Notes under the pieces: model-generated | Database searches by the model: none | Seen by the model: only the letters and a program-made list of their open reading frames with translations | What the model was told of the DNA's origin: nothing | Part shown: piece by piece, positions 32,800-42,722 of the stretch | How positions within the stretch are numbered: position 1 is the first letter of the stretch | Layout of the letters: every line of letters begins with the position of its first letter | Made by a program: the position numbers and the translations under genes | Assembly: GCA_030512335.1 (NCBI GenBank) | Contig: JAULSU010000006.1 | Span: forward strand, 2,666,001 to 2,730,000 | Reading direction: 5' to 3' | Source of the DNA: Immersiella caudata | Taxonomy: Eukaryota; Ascomycota; Sordariomycetes; Sordariales; Lasiosphaeriaceae | DNA: 64,000 nucleotides

Positions 32800-32838
32800 A
32801 TGGTCACACTGTGCGAGACAATGGTCACACTGTGCGAG
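32800..32838 (+). repeat. 18-bp direct repeat, 3-base gap
   Basis: ATGGTCACACTGTGCGAG occurs at 32800-32817 and again at 32821-32838. It is an exact local duplication in the repeat-rich flank. Confidence 0.85.
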
Positions 32839-33286
32839 CGCACGGAGTAATCACTCTGTTGTTACAACCGTACCAGTCGATTAACGGTCGGCAGGGCCGC
32901 GGGGATGGGTTAGTTAGGGTGAGAGGGGTAATGCAGAAGTAAGTCCTTACAAACGGAGGTTTACTAAGTTAATAATCGTATATCACTATAGTACACAGTA
33001 ACACGTAAGGTGATTATACAGTAGGACATGATTGAAGTTAACTTAATTAACGAAGCGATTACTTACGTAAGGGATCAGGGGAATTCCTCACACTAGATAC
33101 TAAAGGGATCGCTATTTGTACTAGGGGCTAGATAAAGTAACTTATACCTTGATCACTGTGATCACTACTCCTCGGGCGTAAGTAAGACAAGCGGCCCTTT
33201 GGTCTACTCACTACGTGTCAGAAACACTGCACCTTGGAATGGGTGGAAATGAAGTGGGTCGCAGCAGCTTGATTGTATCGCTTGTT

Positions 33287-33313
33287 GAGGTTCTGGCTTT
33301 CAGCCAGAACCTC
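33287..33313. repeat. Perfect 12-bp hairpin, 3-base loop
   Basis: GAGGTTCTGGCT, loop TTC, AGCCAGAACCTC. A TTTATAA box follows within 10 bases, so this may be a promoter-linked element or part of a solo LTR. Confidence 0.8.
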
Positions 33314-33997
33314 CTTCTTTATAAGCCAATTCGTAGGATTCAGCTTTACCAACACTATGGCTGAGGCTGACTGGCGTTCAGGTAGTGCCAGGCATCCAGT
33401 TAGCTTTGCTGACCGAAAGCCCAGGGCCCCTGAACCCTTTCTTTCTGGCCGCTGTCCAGCCGTTCCGTTTTAGGCTTGACTGATGATGATGACGCTGACT
33501 CCCTATGTCCTTGCGTCTAGTGTCTGTTCTCTCTTGCGTATAGAGCTGCAGTAAGTTCTTTCCTCACTGTATCATCTCAACTCGCGGAATGCTCCTGCCT
33601 CAGTAAATCAGTTTCCCACCTGGGCTCCGATGCCCACCTTCGGGTTCCACTTCGACAACATAAGGTACCCATTTATTTTCTTGCACCCTCCACCACCTAA
33701 CTGAAATATTTCTTCCTCTCCAACAACTAAGAATCAGCCAATTGAAGCGTTGAGGTCTTGCTCTTCAGCATCAGCTCCCGCGACTTGTTTTCCACCGCTG
33801 CAACCCAGTCTCACATTCAGCATCGCTCGCGCCGGCCTCGAAATCATCCCCGCGACGACGAGAACCAACGCCTACGGTAAGTGTTGCGCCGCCAAGCCGA
33901 TACACTCAGCGGGAGGCACCGACCTACGAGAGGCATATTGGGACGCTATCCCTGCTTTTTGACACTGACAACCGCCCGGAGGTTCGAGCGTCCCGCC

Positions 33998-34545
33998 ATG
34001 GCAAAGCCATCCGATGATGAAGTCCTCCTTATGTGCCTTTTTCATCCGCATGATCACAACGAAACTGTGACGGTAACTGCACGTGGTGACAGTGCGAGGG
34101 CCATGGCGAAGGCCCCCGTTGCTCCCTCAGCCGGCCACGTCCACTCCAAACCTCTATTCCCGGACCACAACCCCACTAGCAACCTCCCGCGCCCAAAACA
34201 TGCCACTGTCAAATTCCCAATGCAATAGAATTCGTCGTGTCGCCGCCGGTGTGCAAACACCGAGAAGTCGAACTTGAAATGATGGAAATTCTTGCACTGG
34301 AAGCGCAAACAACGCTCCGTTTTTGGAATGGCTTTGCGGTGGACTTCTCGCATCCGGGTGAGTCTTTTGGGCGCCTTCTTGGCCTTCATGGAGCCGTGGT
34401 CCCACCGGGATCGGACACAGCACGCAATGCAAACTTCTACATCAGGGCCGCAGCCGTCTGGTGGAACAAACCGCATCAGTGGAATGCCACAAATCGGGGA
34501 TTTCTTCTGCGTACTGCGCCTGACTTCGTCGACCGGGCGTGGTGA
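33998..34545 (+). CDS. Possible small two-exon orphan gene, 134 aa
   Basis: ATG 33998 (CCCGCCATGG context) opens MAKPSDDEVLLMCLFHPHD. A GTGACA donor at 34086 and a TAG acceptor at 34227-34228 remove 143 nt and keep the frame. Exon 2 runs through VELEMMEILALEAQTTLRFW and NFYIRAAAVWWNKPHQW to TGA 34543-34545. The product has no signal peptide and no recognised family. An upstream GTAAGT donor at about 33876 may mean a further 5' exon or a leader intron. The opposite strand is also open (34054-34584), so the strand is not certain. It ends 43 bp from the convergent peroxidase gene. Confidence 0.4.
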
Positions 34546-34587
34546 GGGCTGTGGCTCAACGCCGTACACTTGGATGACCAACATCCT

Positions 34588-37500
34588 CTAATCCCTCACC
34601 CTCCGATATACACTCAACCGATTCCCCGCCCCACACCAACTCCCTACATCACCAGTACAAACCATACTGCATTCTCCCTCAGCCACCTCCACACTCCCCT
34701 CTGCAAACCCATTCCCGCAGTAACACTCCCCTCCATACTCAGTTCCAAAGCATGTAAACCCCTCGCAAAACTCGGCGCACACCTCCAGTGTCATGGCCGG
34801 ACTCGCTGTTGCAGCCCCTGACAAGGCCCTAGTCCCAGTAGCTTCAGTCCTACATCCATCGAAGATCCAGGAGCCGATTTGCGCGGGGTGAAAAGGGGTC
34901 ACGACGGTGATATCATCGCGCTCGTAAAGTTGAAGCCGGTTGCCGGCACCGCAGTACTGGAGTGGGTTCCCAGAGCAGGGCATGGAGCAGTCTGTGACGG
35001 AGACTTCGGTGGAGAGAGAAGAGAGGACGTTTCCGCAGTAGCATTCAGCGGCGTATTGCGTGGCGAAGTACTTAAAGTCAGAGCAGAAGGCGGCGCAAGA
35101 GTCGAGAGTCATGTCAGAGCTGGAGATGTAGGAGGCTCCGGAGAGGGCGCGGCCGTTAGGGAGCTCGGTATAGCAGCCAAGGAAGGAGAATAATGAGATG
35201 GCGGATGTGGGCGAGAGAGTCCCCGAGGGGGCTGCGGTCGAGGAGGTGGCGGTTGGTGTGGAAGTGGGAGGGACAGAGGCGTTGCTAGGGAGGGCGGCGC
35301 TGCTTATGGGCTCGTTTGACTCGGAGGTGAGCTTGTAGAGTTCGAGACGGTTGCCAGCGCCGCAGTACTGGAATGGGTTTCCAGCACAGATCATGCTGCA
35401 GTCGGACTGGGCAGCAGGAGCGCTTCCTGCGGCGAGGGCGTTTCCGCAGAAGCACTCGCGGCTGTACTCGACGCCGAAGTAGGTGAAGCCGCTGCAGAAG
35501 GTTGCGCAAGACTCGAGCGTCATGGAGTCATCGGCGTGCATAGCACCGGCCAACGCTCTGCCAACCGCCGCCTCGGTCTGGCAGCCCACAAGAGAGTATG
35601 CTCCAACGGTGGGCCTGCGTGAAAGGACGCCAGTTGGGGTGGGTGTTGCAGCAGTCGAGCGAGCAGTGGTGGTCGTGTAAAGCTCGATCCGATTGCCAGC
35701 ACCGCAGTACTCTTTCGGATCTCCTGAACAAAGCATATTGCAGTCCTCCGCTGGGGCCTGTTGGCTACTGCTGTGGAGGCTGTTTGCGCAGTAGCACTCT
35801 CTTCCGTACTCGGTGCCCCAAAAGTCAAAGCCCGTGCAATTGCCCATGCATGTCTCAAGTGTCATACCGTCGTAGGCATAGCCAGCGGCACCAAGGGCCC
35901 GGACGCCAATACCCTCTGTCCAGCAACCGGCCAAGACATACCCACCAACGAATGACTTCCTGGCAGGCCCCGTTGGTGAGGCTATCGAACTGGTGGCTGA
36001 ACCAGGGGCAGCTATGGAGCTAGAGACCGCCGAACTCGACACGACTGCAGAGCTAGAAGCCAAGGTCGAGCTGGGAATAGGCGTTGATGAGGCGCTAGAA
36101 ACCACAGACGAGGTGAGGTTGGAGCAAGCAGTAGCACCAGAAAACGTCGCGCAAGTCCCGCCCAGAGCACCCCCATGGTTGAAATCATCCGTAATTGCAC
36201 TATCGCCCTCGCCAGCCGTCACACTGATCCTCGCATTGTAGCTTAAACCACCAGGGATGGTGAAGGTAGCTGAGTAGAAGGTGTAGGCCCCAGAGCAACC
36301 ACCCTTTGTCATGGCGGTACGGGCTTCGTTTAGGGCGGGAACAGGGTTGGCAGTGTTGCGAGGCGTGAGATAAGAGACGCCGAGGCTGACGGGCAGATCT
36401 GTGAGGTCGTTCCGAATCAGGGCGGTGGCAGTGAGAGAGCCACTTCCTTGTAGGAGACAGCTCTGCGGTTTCTGGAAGATGATACCGTCGCTCATGGGAT
36501 ACGAGTTTCCGTTGTTGTCGTACGTCTGACTGCTGCCATCCTTCAAATTGACCCTGACGGTGAAGGAAGAGATGCCCTCAGAGGCGGGAACGTGCACAGA
36601 GATGGGAAAGAAACCAAAGGTGTGGTCGAACCCGCTGGAAACTCCCTGAAGGGTGCTCGTTGTCGAGCATGATGTGACCGAACCGCAGCTGTTTCCGCCG
36701 CTTCTATCCCTCCAGCTGAGGACGAGATTGTCGATGCTGCTTGCGGGCAGCTCGGTTGTTCGGACACGAATGTTGCCGGTGAGGAGAAGCCTGTTTCCAG
36801 ATGCGAGGGTCAGCTGCATATCAACAGGTTTAACCATGTAGGGCGTAATGGGCTCGGTCAAGACGGCACCGCCCGGAACGACGTCAATCAACTTCTGAAG
36901 CACGTTCTGGCAGACGATTCGGAAGGTCTCGGGCGATACCATAGCGTTGACTGTGGCATTCTGGTCCGAGTTGAAGACCTTGAAGTCGGAGTGCCTGTTG
37001 AGAGCGACAGCCGGCCCAACAACCAGGCGGTTTTGGGTGGTGCCGTCGATGTACTCGGTGACAACTTTGTTGTCAAAGGTAGCCACAGACGTGTCGAAAG
37101 AGACCTGATCATTGACGCCGGTGCCAGGGGGGACGATCTGGGGGAATTCGGCGCTATGAACACCGCCAAGCGTATGGCCGCAGGCTGTCACTTGGATCAT
37201 CTCAGTGTTGGAGAAGCCCATGCGGTCAAACTGCTGCCTGAAGGTTTGCACCGAGTTCTGTGGTTGTGGGACACCCATGTTACCCCTGGTAATGGCATCC
37301 TTCCGCCCTAGTCTCAACGGGATAGATGGCCCGCCGCAGGAACGGACTGATGCGTACGCCCCGGCGGCGATGAGGTCGGCCATGCTTGCTCGGCTTGACA
37401 GGTAGTTGGCGTAAAATCGAAGCGTGGTGGCGTGACCAGGTCCTGAATTTTCCCCGTTGTCGAGTTCGAACTGGATTGACGCATCAAGCCCTCCCGTCTG

Positions 37501-37801
37501 GGTAAATCTGTTGGCCGTCGACATGTCGCTGGAACGATGTTAGTGTCTACCCCTGAGAGCGACAGAAGCGCACATACTGGAAAGCCACCCGCAGCCATTC
37601 CGACGCAGTTATCCGTCCTGGGCCGGCAGCCTCATTATTGCACGGGGTGATAATGTCGTTGAAGAGTCGTCCCCTGAACCCCTGAAGCTGGAAGACAATC
37701 TCTTCCATCTCATCGGTGGCAGCCGGCCATGTCGGATCCGCTCTGCCGGTCTGTGCCGTGAACGACAGCAGACTGGCAAGCACAGGCGCAGTTAGTCTCA
37801 T
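34588..37801 (-). CDS. Secreted hybrid haem peroxidase with four WSC domains, 1054 aa
   Basis: Exons are 37801-37578 and 37528-34588. A 50-nt intron (GTATGT donor, CAG acceptor) sits exactly inside the distal haem motif. Residues 1-21 are a signal peptide. The peroxidase domain (about 22-330) has distal Arg71 and His75 (WLRVAFHDM) and the proximal His193 in TACGHTLGG, as in plant/fungal class II-like or hybrid-B peroxidases, which use H2O2 to oxidise a substrate. A beta-rich domain (about 330-540) and a Ser/Thr-rich linker follow. Four WSC carbohydrate-binding modules then occur at about 600-690, 717-808, 853-946 and 957-1050; each begins GCxTE, contains the ECYC/ECFC pair and ends CGAGNRLELY or similar. 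It is expected in the cell wall or medium, tethered to polysaccharide while oxidising wall phenolics or host polymers. No anchor is visible at the C-terminus. Both haem histidines are present, so it is probably active. Confidence 0.9.
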
Positions 37802-38931
37802 GGTAGGATCCGTTCAAACATTAATATTCTTTTTTTTTATTAAAAGAAAAAAAAAGGGGGGGAGGGGTGTAGCGGGGGAACGAGTGTATGAACGAGAGGC
37901 AGGTCATCAGCGCGGAGGACAGACCGGGGTCGTCGAATCGGGGCCTGGCGGCGCGGGAACGTTCTCTTTGGGGTCCAGACGAGCGAGCGACGAAGCCAAC
38001 ACCCCCAGACCACAGAGGGGCGGCACTTTCTTTTGATCCATCCCTCGATGGAGCTCACCAGCTCTCAATGTCCAGATTTCCCTGTGGACGTGCATAGGGC
38101 CTGATGCTTGGGAGTGATGCGACCCCTGTTTGCGATGTCCCGATGGACCCCAGAGATCTGCCTGGCCCCTGTCATTCGTATTTGCACAGCGCAACTGACC
38201 TGCATGGCGGTGGAGTGTGCCATGCAACAGCTGAAGCCCGCCCCAATCTGTCGCCCGCTGATTGGCCCCGTCATCCGATTTCTCGCAGCCACAGGGGAAC
38301 ATCCCGATTGCCGTTGCAGGGGGCCTCGGTCGCGGTGGAATTTCCACGAAGATGATGGTGCTTCCATGAATAACGCATCTGACGACCATGGCATCCGGAC
38401 TCCATTTTCGGCGTTGCCTGCCTTAATGCGCGGTTCAGATAAGGTGGGGTGCAAATGGACTAGCTGTTTATCGGTCAGCTCGGGTGAAGAGTTCGAGAAC
38501 TGCCTGTGCGCTGGGAGGACCGCCCCCTCGGGACGCACGGCGCCAGCCGTAGCTTCCAAACCAGGAAGGACGGGGACAATGAATTGACAACCTCCACATT
38601 ACGCCTTACCTGGATTGCTGTTCGCTATATATATCAAATAATGGTTACACATTAATTTAGAGAACCCGTCCTGCCGGATCTGGAGGTCTTTGCGGACCCG
38701 GCTTGGGCAGTATCCTTTTGCGGTGATGCTGGCACCGGAAGGATCCGAATCCTTCGTGTCCCACATTTGGTCGATCACCAACAACACCATGAACCACATC
38801 ACCAGATTTCGATGACGGAAGGAACTCCAAAAGCCAGGTCTGTACATGCCATAAAAGTAGATAACGATCCCAGTGGGGGCTCAGCTCGAGGTATCGGCAC
38901 CAAACAAATAGCAAAAAAGGAAAAACCAAAT
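37802..38931. other. Promoter region of the peroxidase and flank of the tRNA gene
   Basis: A T-run followed by an A-run and G-run at about 37831-37863 lies just upstream of the peroxidase start. The rest contains only short overlapping frames with no recognisable product. Confidence 0.5.
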
Positions 38932-39003
38932 CACCCCCCCAGGGAGTCGAACCCTGCGCAACGGAGTGAGAATCCGTGATGTTAACCGATACACCAGAGG
39001 GGT
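38932..39003 (-). tRNA. tRNA-Glu (CTC)
   Basis: The 72-nt gene reads ACCCCTC at its 5' end and GGGGGGT at its 3' end, a fully paired acceptor stem with one G-U. The D-arm A box is TGGTGTATCGG. The anticodon arm CGGAT-TCTCACT-CCG presents CTC. The T-arm CAGGG-TTCGACT-CCCTG forms the B box. The order and arms match eukaryotic tRNA-Glu closely. There is no intron, and a T-rich stretch lies downstream on the minus strand as a Pol III stop. Confidence 0.93.
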
Positions 39004-40502
39004 TTTAGAACTTTTGTTCTTGTTGGAAAGGGCCAGGAAAGTTCTGGCTTATCTGGTTCGGGTTTGTTGAGGGAAGGAGCGAGGTGTTAGGCCTGCTGGC
39101 CTGTGGGAGGCCGAGTGCCTGACTTGTTTTGCTATTGGTTTCCGAAACAGACTGCCCAAGGGCTCCCAGTGAGGAGCCTTTGGCCTCTGGAAGCTAATTG
39201 GCTCAAATTCATGATTGGGAGAGTCTCTTGAGCGAAGATGGTCGCTGGAAATTCCACGGTGCCTGTGAGTCTCCTTTGTCGACCAACATCAGGGTCTCAG
39301 CAGACAACTAACTGGCGCCGAGGACCCCGTTCCGCAAAGAACGATGTTGGTGTCTCTACTTGGTTACATCCGCTTGCTAGGTATATTTTGCCATAGATGG
39401 AAACATATTTGCTTCCGTTGTCATAAGCTTTGGTTTGACAGCCACTGAACGCAACAGACCAACGTCAGCATGCTCGCTCGGCCCATTCGACCCAACCAGC
39501 TGAGATTCCAACATCCCTCTTGAAGCAGCATAATATCCCCTGGAAGAACGGAAATGTGTCTGGGCCAACTCTCGTCCAGCCAAGAACGTTGAGGGGGAGG
39601 GGGTGACGGGAGGTGTGGTCGCTATCTTCAGGTTCAACGGCGCACCGCCTCAAGCCGTTTGCCGATCATTTCGAGGCAAATCACTGGATGAAGCCTCGGT
39701 TGGCGACCATCTCCCTATCCCAAAGTGCTGCCATCACGTCAAAGACACATGCCTCCGGCAATTCGCAAGACACGGCAATAGTCAGCCAAGTTCAGATATC
39801 ATGTTGTATATTATACAATACATACGTTACACATCACAAAGAGACGCCTGGTCCCTGTTACCGGCAATCGATCCATCGATCCTTCTGCTCCCTTTCGAAT
39901 CGAAGCACCTCCTTCACCACCCCCCCTCGATACCAGATCCCATCGATTTCACCTCACCCCCTAAACACAACAGAAAGAATACGACAGGAGAGGGAATAAA
40001 ATTTCCCTCCAATGTCACCCACCCCTCAAGGAGATACGCACAAAACGTCCAGCGCACCATCATATCCCTCCTGTCGTCCGCCTCGCTCTTCGCCACATCA
40101 AACAACCAGAGCTAAACCAAATTTCCAAGAATCGAAGTCTCACCAACTGACCGATGATCAAACAGAGTGTAAACCACCCAAACAAAGAATTCGTCGTTGC
40201 CGGACATGCCCCATTTGCTTTTGATAGGTGTCTTTTTCATCTCTTTCCATGCGTAACCATCAATCATTTCGTTATTTTCCCAATGAGGAAAAAAGTTGAT
40301 AAAAAGAGTACCCAGTCCATCCAATATCGAGAGACCGGGTCAAGAATCGAAGATAATGAAACAGAAACAACCATCTCGCGATGTGTTGCTGTTCTGATGT
40401 GCTGAGTGCTGTACCGTGCAGTCCGGGTATATGAGAAAGCCAAAATGCAAGCCAAGTAATCCTCCGTCGATGGAGAGAAGGTAGTAGAAAAGCTGTGAAA
40501 AA
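39004..40502. other. Intergenic; 3' flank of the second regulator
   Basis: No gene is recognised. Frames 39603-40115 and 39613-39999 overlap each other and look like A/C-rich UTR sequence of the regulator transcribed from the right. Confidence 0.5.
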
Positions 40503-42722
40503 TTACCAGGTAATTCTCGTTACTCTGGTCTTCAAGTCTGGCGTCCCTGTTGGGAGTCCTCTAGAGCCGAGCTGTACGATGGCGAAGCGCTCGCGCAGGT
40601 CGAACTCGACTGCGCGGACCATGACACGGCGATCCTCGGGAATAACAGCCCTCTTTGGCTGAGCGCGCACCCCAAAGAGTCCCGAGGTTTGACTCTCCCT
40701 TCGAGAGTATCTCGCGTTGCCGCCAGGACCGAGCGCGGCGTCGCCAAAGTCGATGGACCCGTTGAATCGGAGGTTGGAACTTGTCGTGGAGCCCGGGCTG
40801 CCCGCGCTCTCGGAGGGCGATCGGCCGGCGGTGGGGAACATGTCATCGAGACTGAGCTCGTTGTCCCCTGCCTCTTCAATGTCGGCAATCCACATGGCGA
40901 TGCGAGCTGTGAGCTCGCTGTCCCACATGCCCTCCCGGCGTGGACTGCTCTTGAGCAGCTGGATGGCCTTGTGGCGCGTGGCGCGGTCGCGGCACTTGGT
41001 GGCGACCACGAAAAGAGGCGGTACGATGCCCAGATCGGCACTGAAGCTGGGCTTAATGTGGCGAGCCGCGTAATTGAGACTACCAAAGCCCGCCTCGGAG
41101 TCGTGGCGCCCGCGATGGTGACAAAAGCGAGGATCTGGGCAGCGTTTAATGGCGGCACGACGCTCCTCGTCACCAACAACCTCCAGAGCTAGATCGACAA
41201 TGACGTTAAAGTCGGCCGTGTACTTATCGAAGCCCATCTCGCTGTCGCTAAAAGTCATGAGGAACAGGATGTAGCTCATGATCTGGTACATCTTAAGCAC
41301 CGCGATGCACGCCTTCTCCTGACTGCTCACTCCTGGTGCGGTCCGGGATGCGAGGATGTGCTCAAAGGCATCGGACCACGCCTCCATCTCCATCTTGAAG
41401 CGCGCGCCGTGCTGCCGAATCGAAGTTGGAAGAATGCCCATGACTCCGCTTTGCGTTTGGTTGAACATGGTCTCGGTGAAACGGAAGATGCGCTCGGCCA
41501 GCGCATCCCACTTGAAGCGAGCCTCCAGGAGCGAGGAGAAATGCTCTGGGATGGGATCTTGGTAGAGAGAGACGGGCGATGACCCGCTATCCGATGTAGG
41601 GGAGCTTGGGTCCTGGGGTGCGGTCGGCTGGGTGAGCCGTACCACGAAGGGCTGGGGGAAGTGGAAGGCCATGTCGTAGGATTTGGCCTGGATAGCCAGT
41701 CGTGTGAACATTTGGATGAGCTCCGCTTCGACTGGCTCTTCGGGTTTCGGAAGGAAGGCCCGTCTCCTCTCGGTACGAAGCTGCTCTAGCAGTCCAAGTC
41801 CCGTCTGAATCTGAACGATGGCTTGCTTGTGGTCGCCAATGAAAGAGTCAAAGCAAGCCAGCAGCACACTGGCCATAAGCCGCGTCCGGTGGGAGCTGGA
41901 ATCGGGCGACGCCAGCATGAGCTCCTGGCAGGCTCGGGAGTACTGCTTGACGGCCATTTCCCAATGACCCCAAGCGCTATCCGAGGCGTCGCGCTCCCCC
42001 GTTGGCGACCCGGGCGGAGACTCGGTGGATTTCTCGAGTGTTTTGTACAGTGCCCCAAGCGCCACCACGGCATGGCGGATAGACGCCTCAGAGTGGCACT
42101 CTTGTAACACCGAACGGGCCCAGAATGTGGAGTCGAAGAATCCCGAGAGCTCGTTCGCAGTTTGTTCTTGGAATAGCTGGAAGTAAAGACCTTCCTGCGA
42201 GTCGAACGGCAGGGTCGTCGGCCTGTGCAAAGTGAGAACGGCGACTGGCGGCGGGCTCGGTGTCATCGGGGGTGTGATGCGCCGCTGTTGCATCTTCTGG
42301 ACACGTCTTGGAGGTAGTTGTATAGGCTCACGGCCCGGCGGTGGGGCGCTCACCGCCACGATAGGCTTGGGAGCGATGCGAATCTCCTCAAACGGCCGCG
42401 CGCTCCGGGCCGGGGGTGGATAGCCCGAACATGTCTTCTTCGACCGAATGCAGTTTGCGCACGCTGGTCGCTTCTCGTCGCATTTGATTCTCCTCTGCCT
42501 GCACAAGCCAGATTAGCGTTAAGTTCTATGAATCGCCAGGTAATCTAATCTTGAGCATAAAATAACGGTGATCACATACTTGCAGTTGTTGCAGCCAGTC
42601 TTGACTTTGGGCTTGCTTGTTCTTGCGCGGCGGGGTTTTTGTGCTGCGTCACCACTGTTTCTTCCGTTGCTAGACGCGGGCGTCGGGGGCGCCCCCGTTG
42701 GCGGGTGACTTTCTGACGACAT
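40503..42722 (-). CDS. Zn2Cys6 fungal transcription factor, 712 aa
   Basis: Exons are 42722-42580 and 42498-40503. The 81-nt intron (GTATGT donor, CTAAT branch, GTGCAG acceptor) splits the zinc cluster after the second cysteine. The cluster is Cys44, 47, 54, 61, 64 and 71 (CNNCKQRRIKCDEKRPAC) with the usual basic residues. A Pro-rich linker (PPMTPSPPP) follows, then the fungal-specific domain of the PF11951 type with TFWARSVLQECHSEASIRHA and ALGALYKTLE, and a C-terminal helical part including IKRCPDPRFCHHRGRHD. The start is set at the ATG nearest the cluster that gives a Ser/Pro/Ala-rich basic leader. The gene is nuclear and DNA-binding; targets are unknown. Related factors often regulate neighbouring secondary-metabolite or nutrient genes, but none of those is seen nearby. 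Confidence 0.85.

Larger units (their letters stand above)
31864..33997. other. Repeat-rich, lower-GC upstream flank of the stonustoxin-like gene
   Basis: No supported gene is present. The first 150 bp form its promoter and leader. The region carries a 14-bp perfect inverted repeat (32442/32541), an 18-bp direct duplication (32800/32838), a 12-bp hairpin followed by TTTATAA (33287-33322) and many short palindromes (for example GGTCATGACC near 32338-32352). The frame 33358-33471 (+), starting MAEADW, is short and unrecognised. It may be an LTR-type element remnant. Confidence 0.4.

Noticed and set aside
34054..34584. 176-codon minus-strand frame opposite the small two-exon gene
   Set aside because: No start context or motif; the plus-strand model has a better start and splice sites. 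The strand is still not certain.
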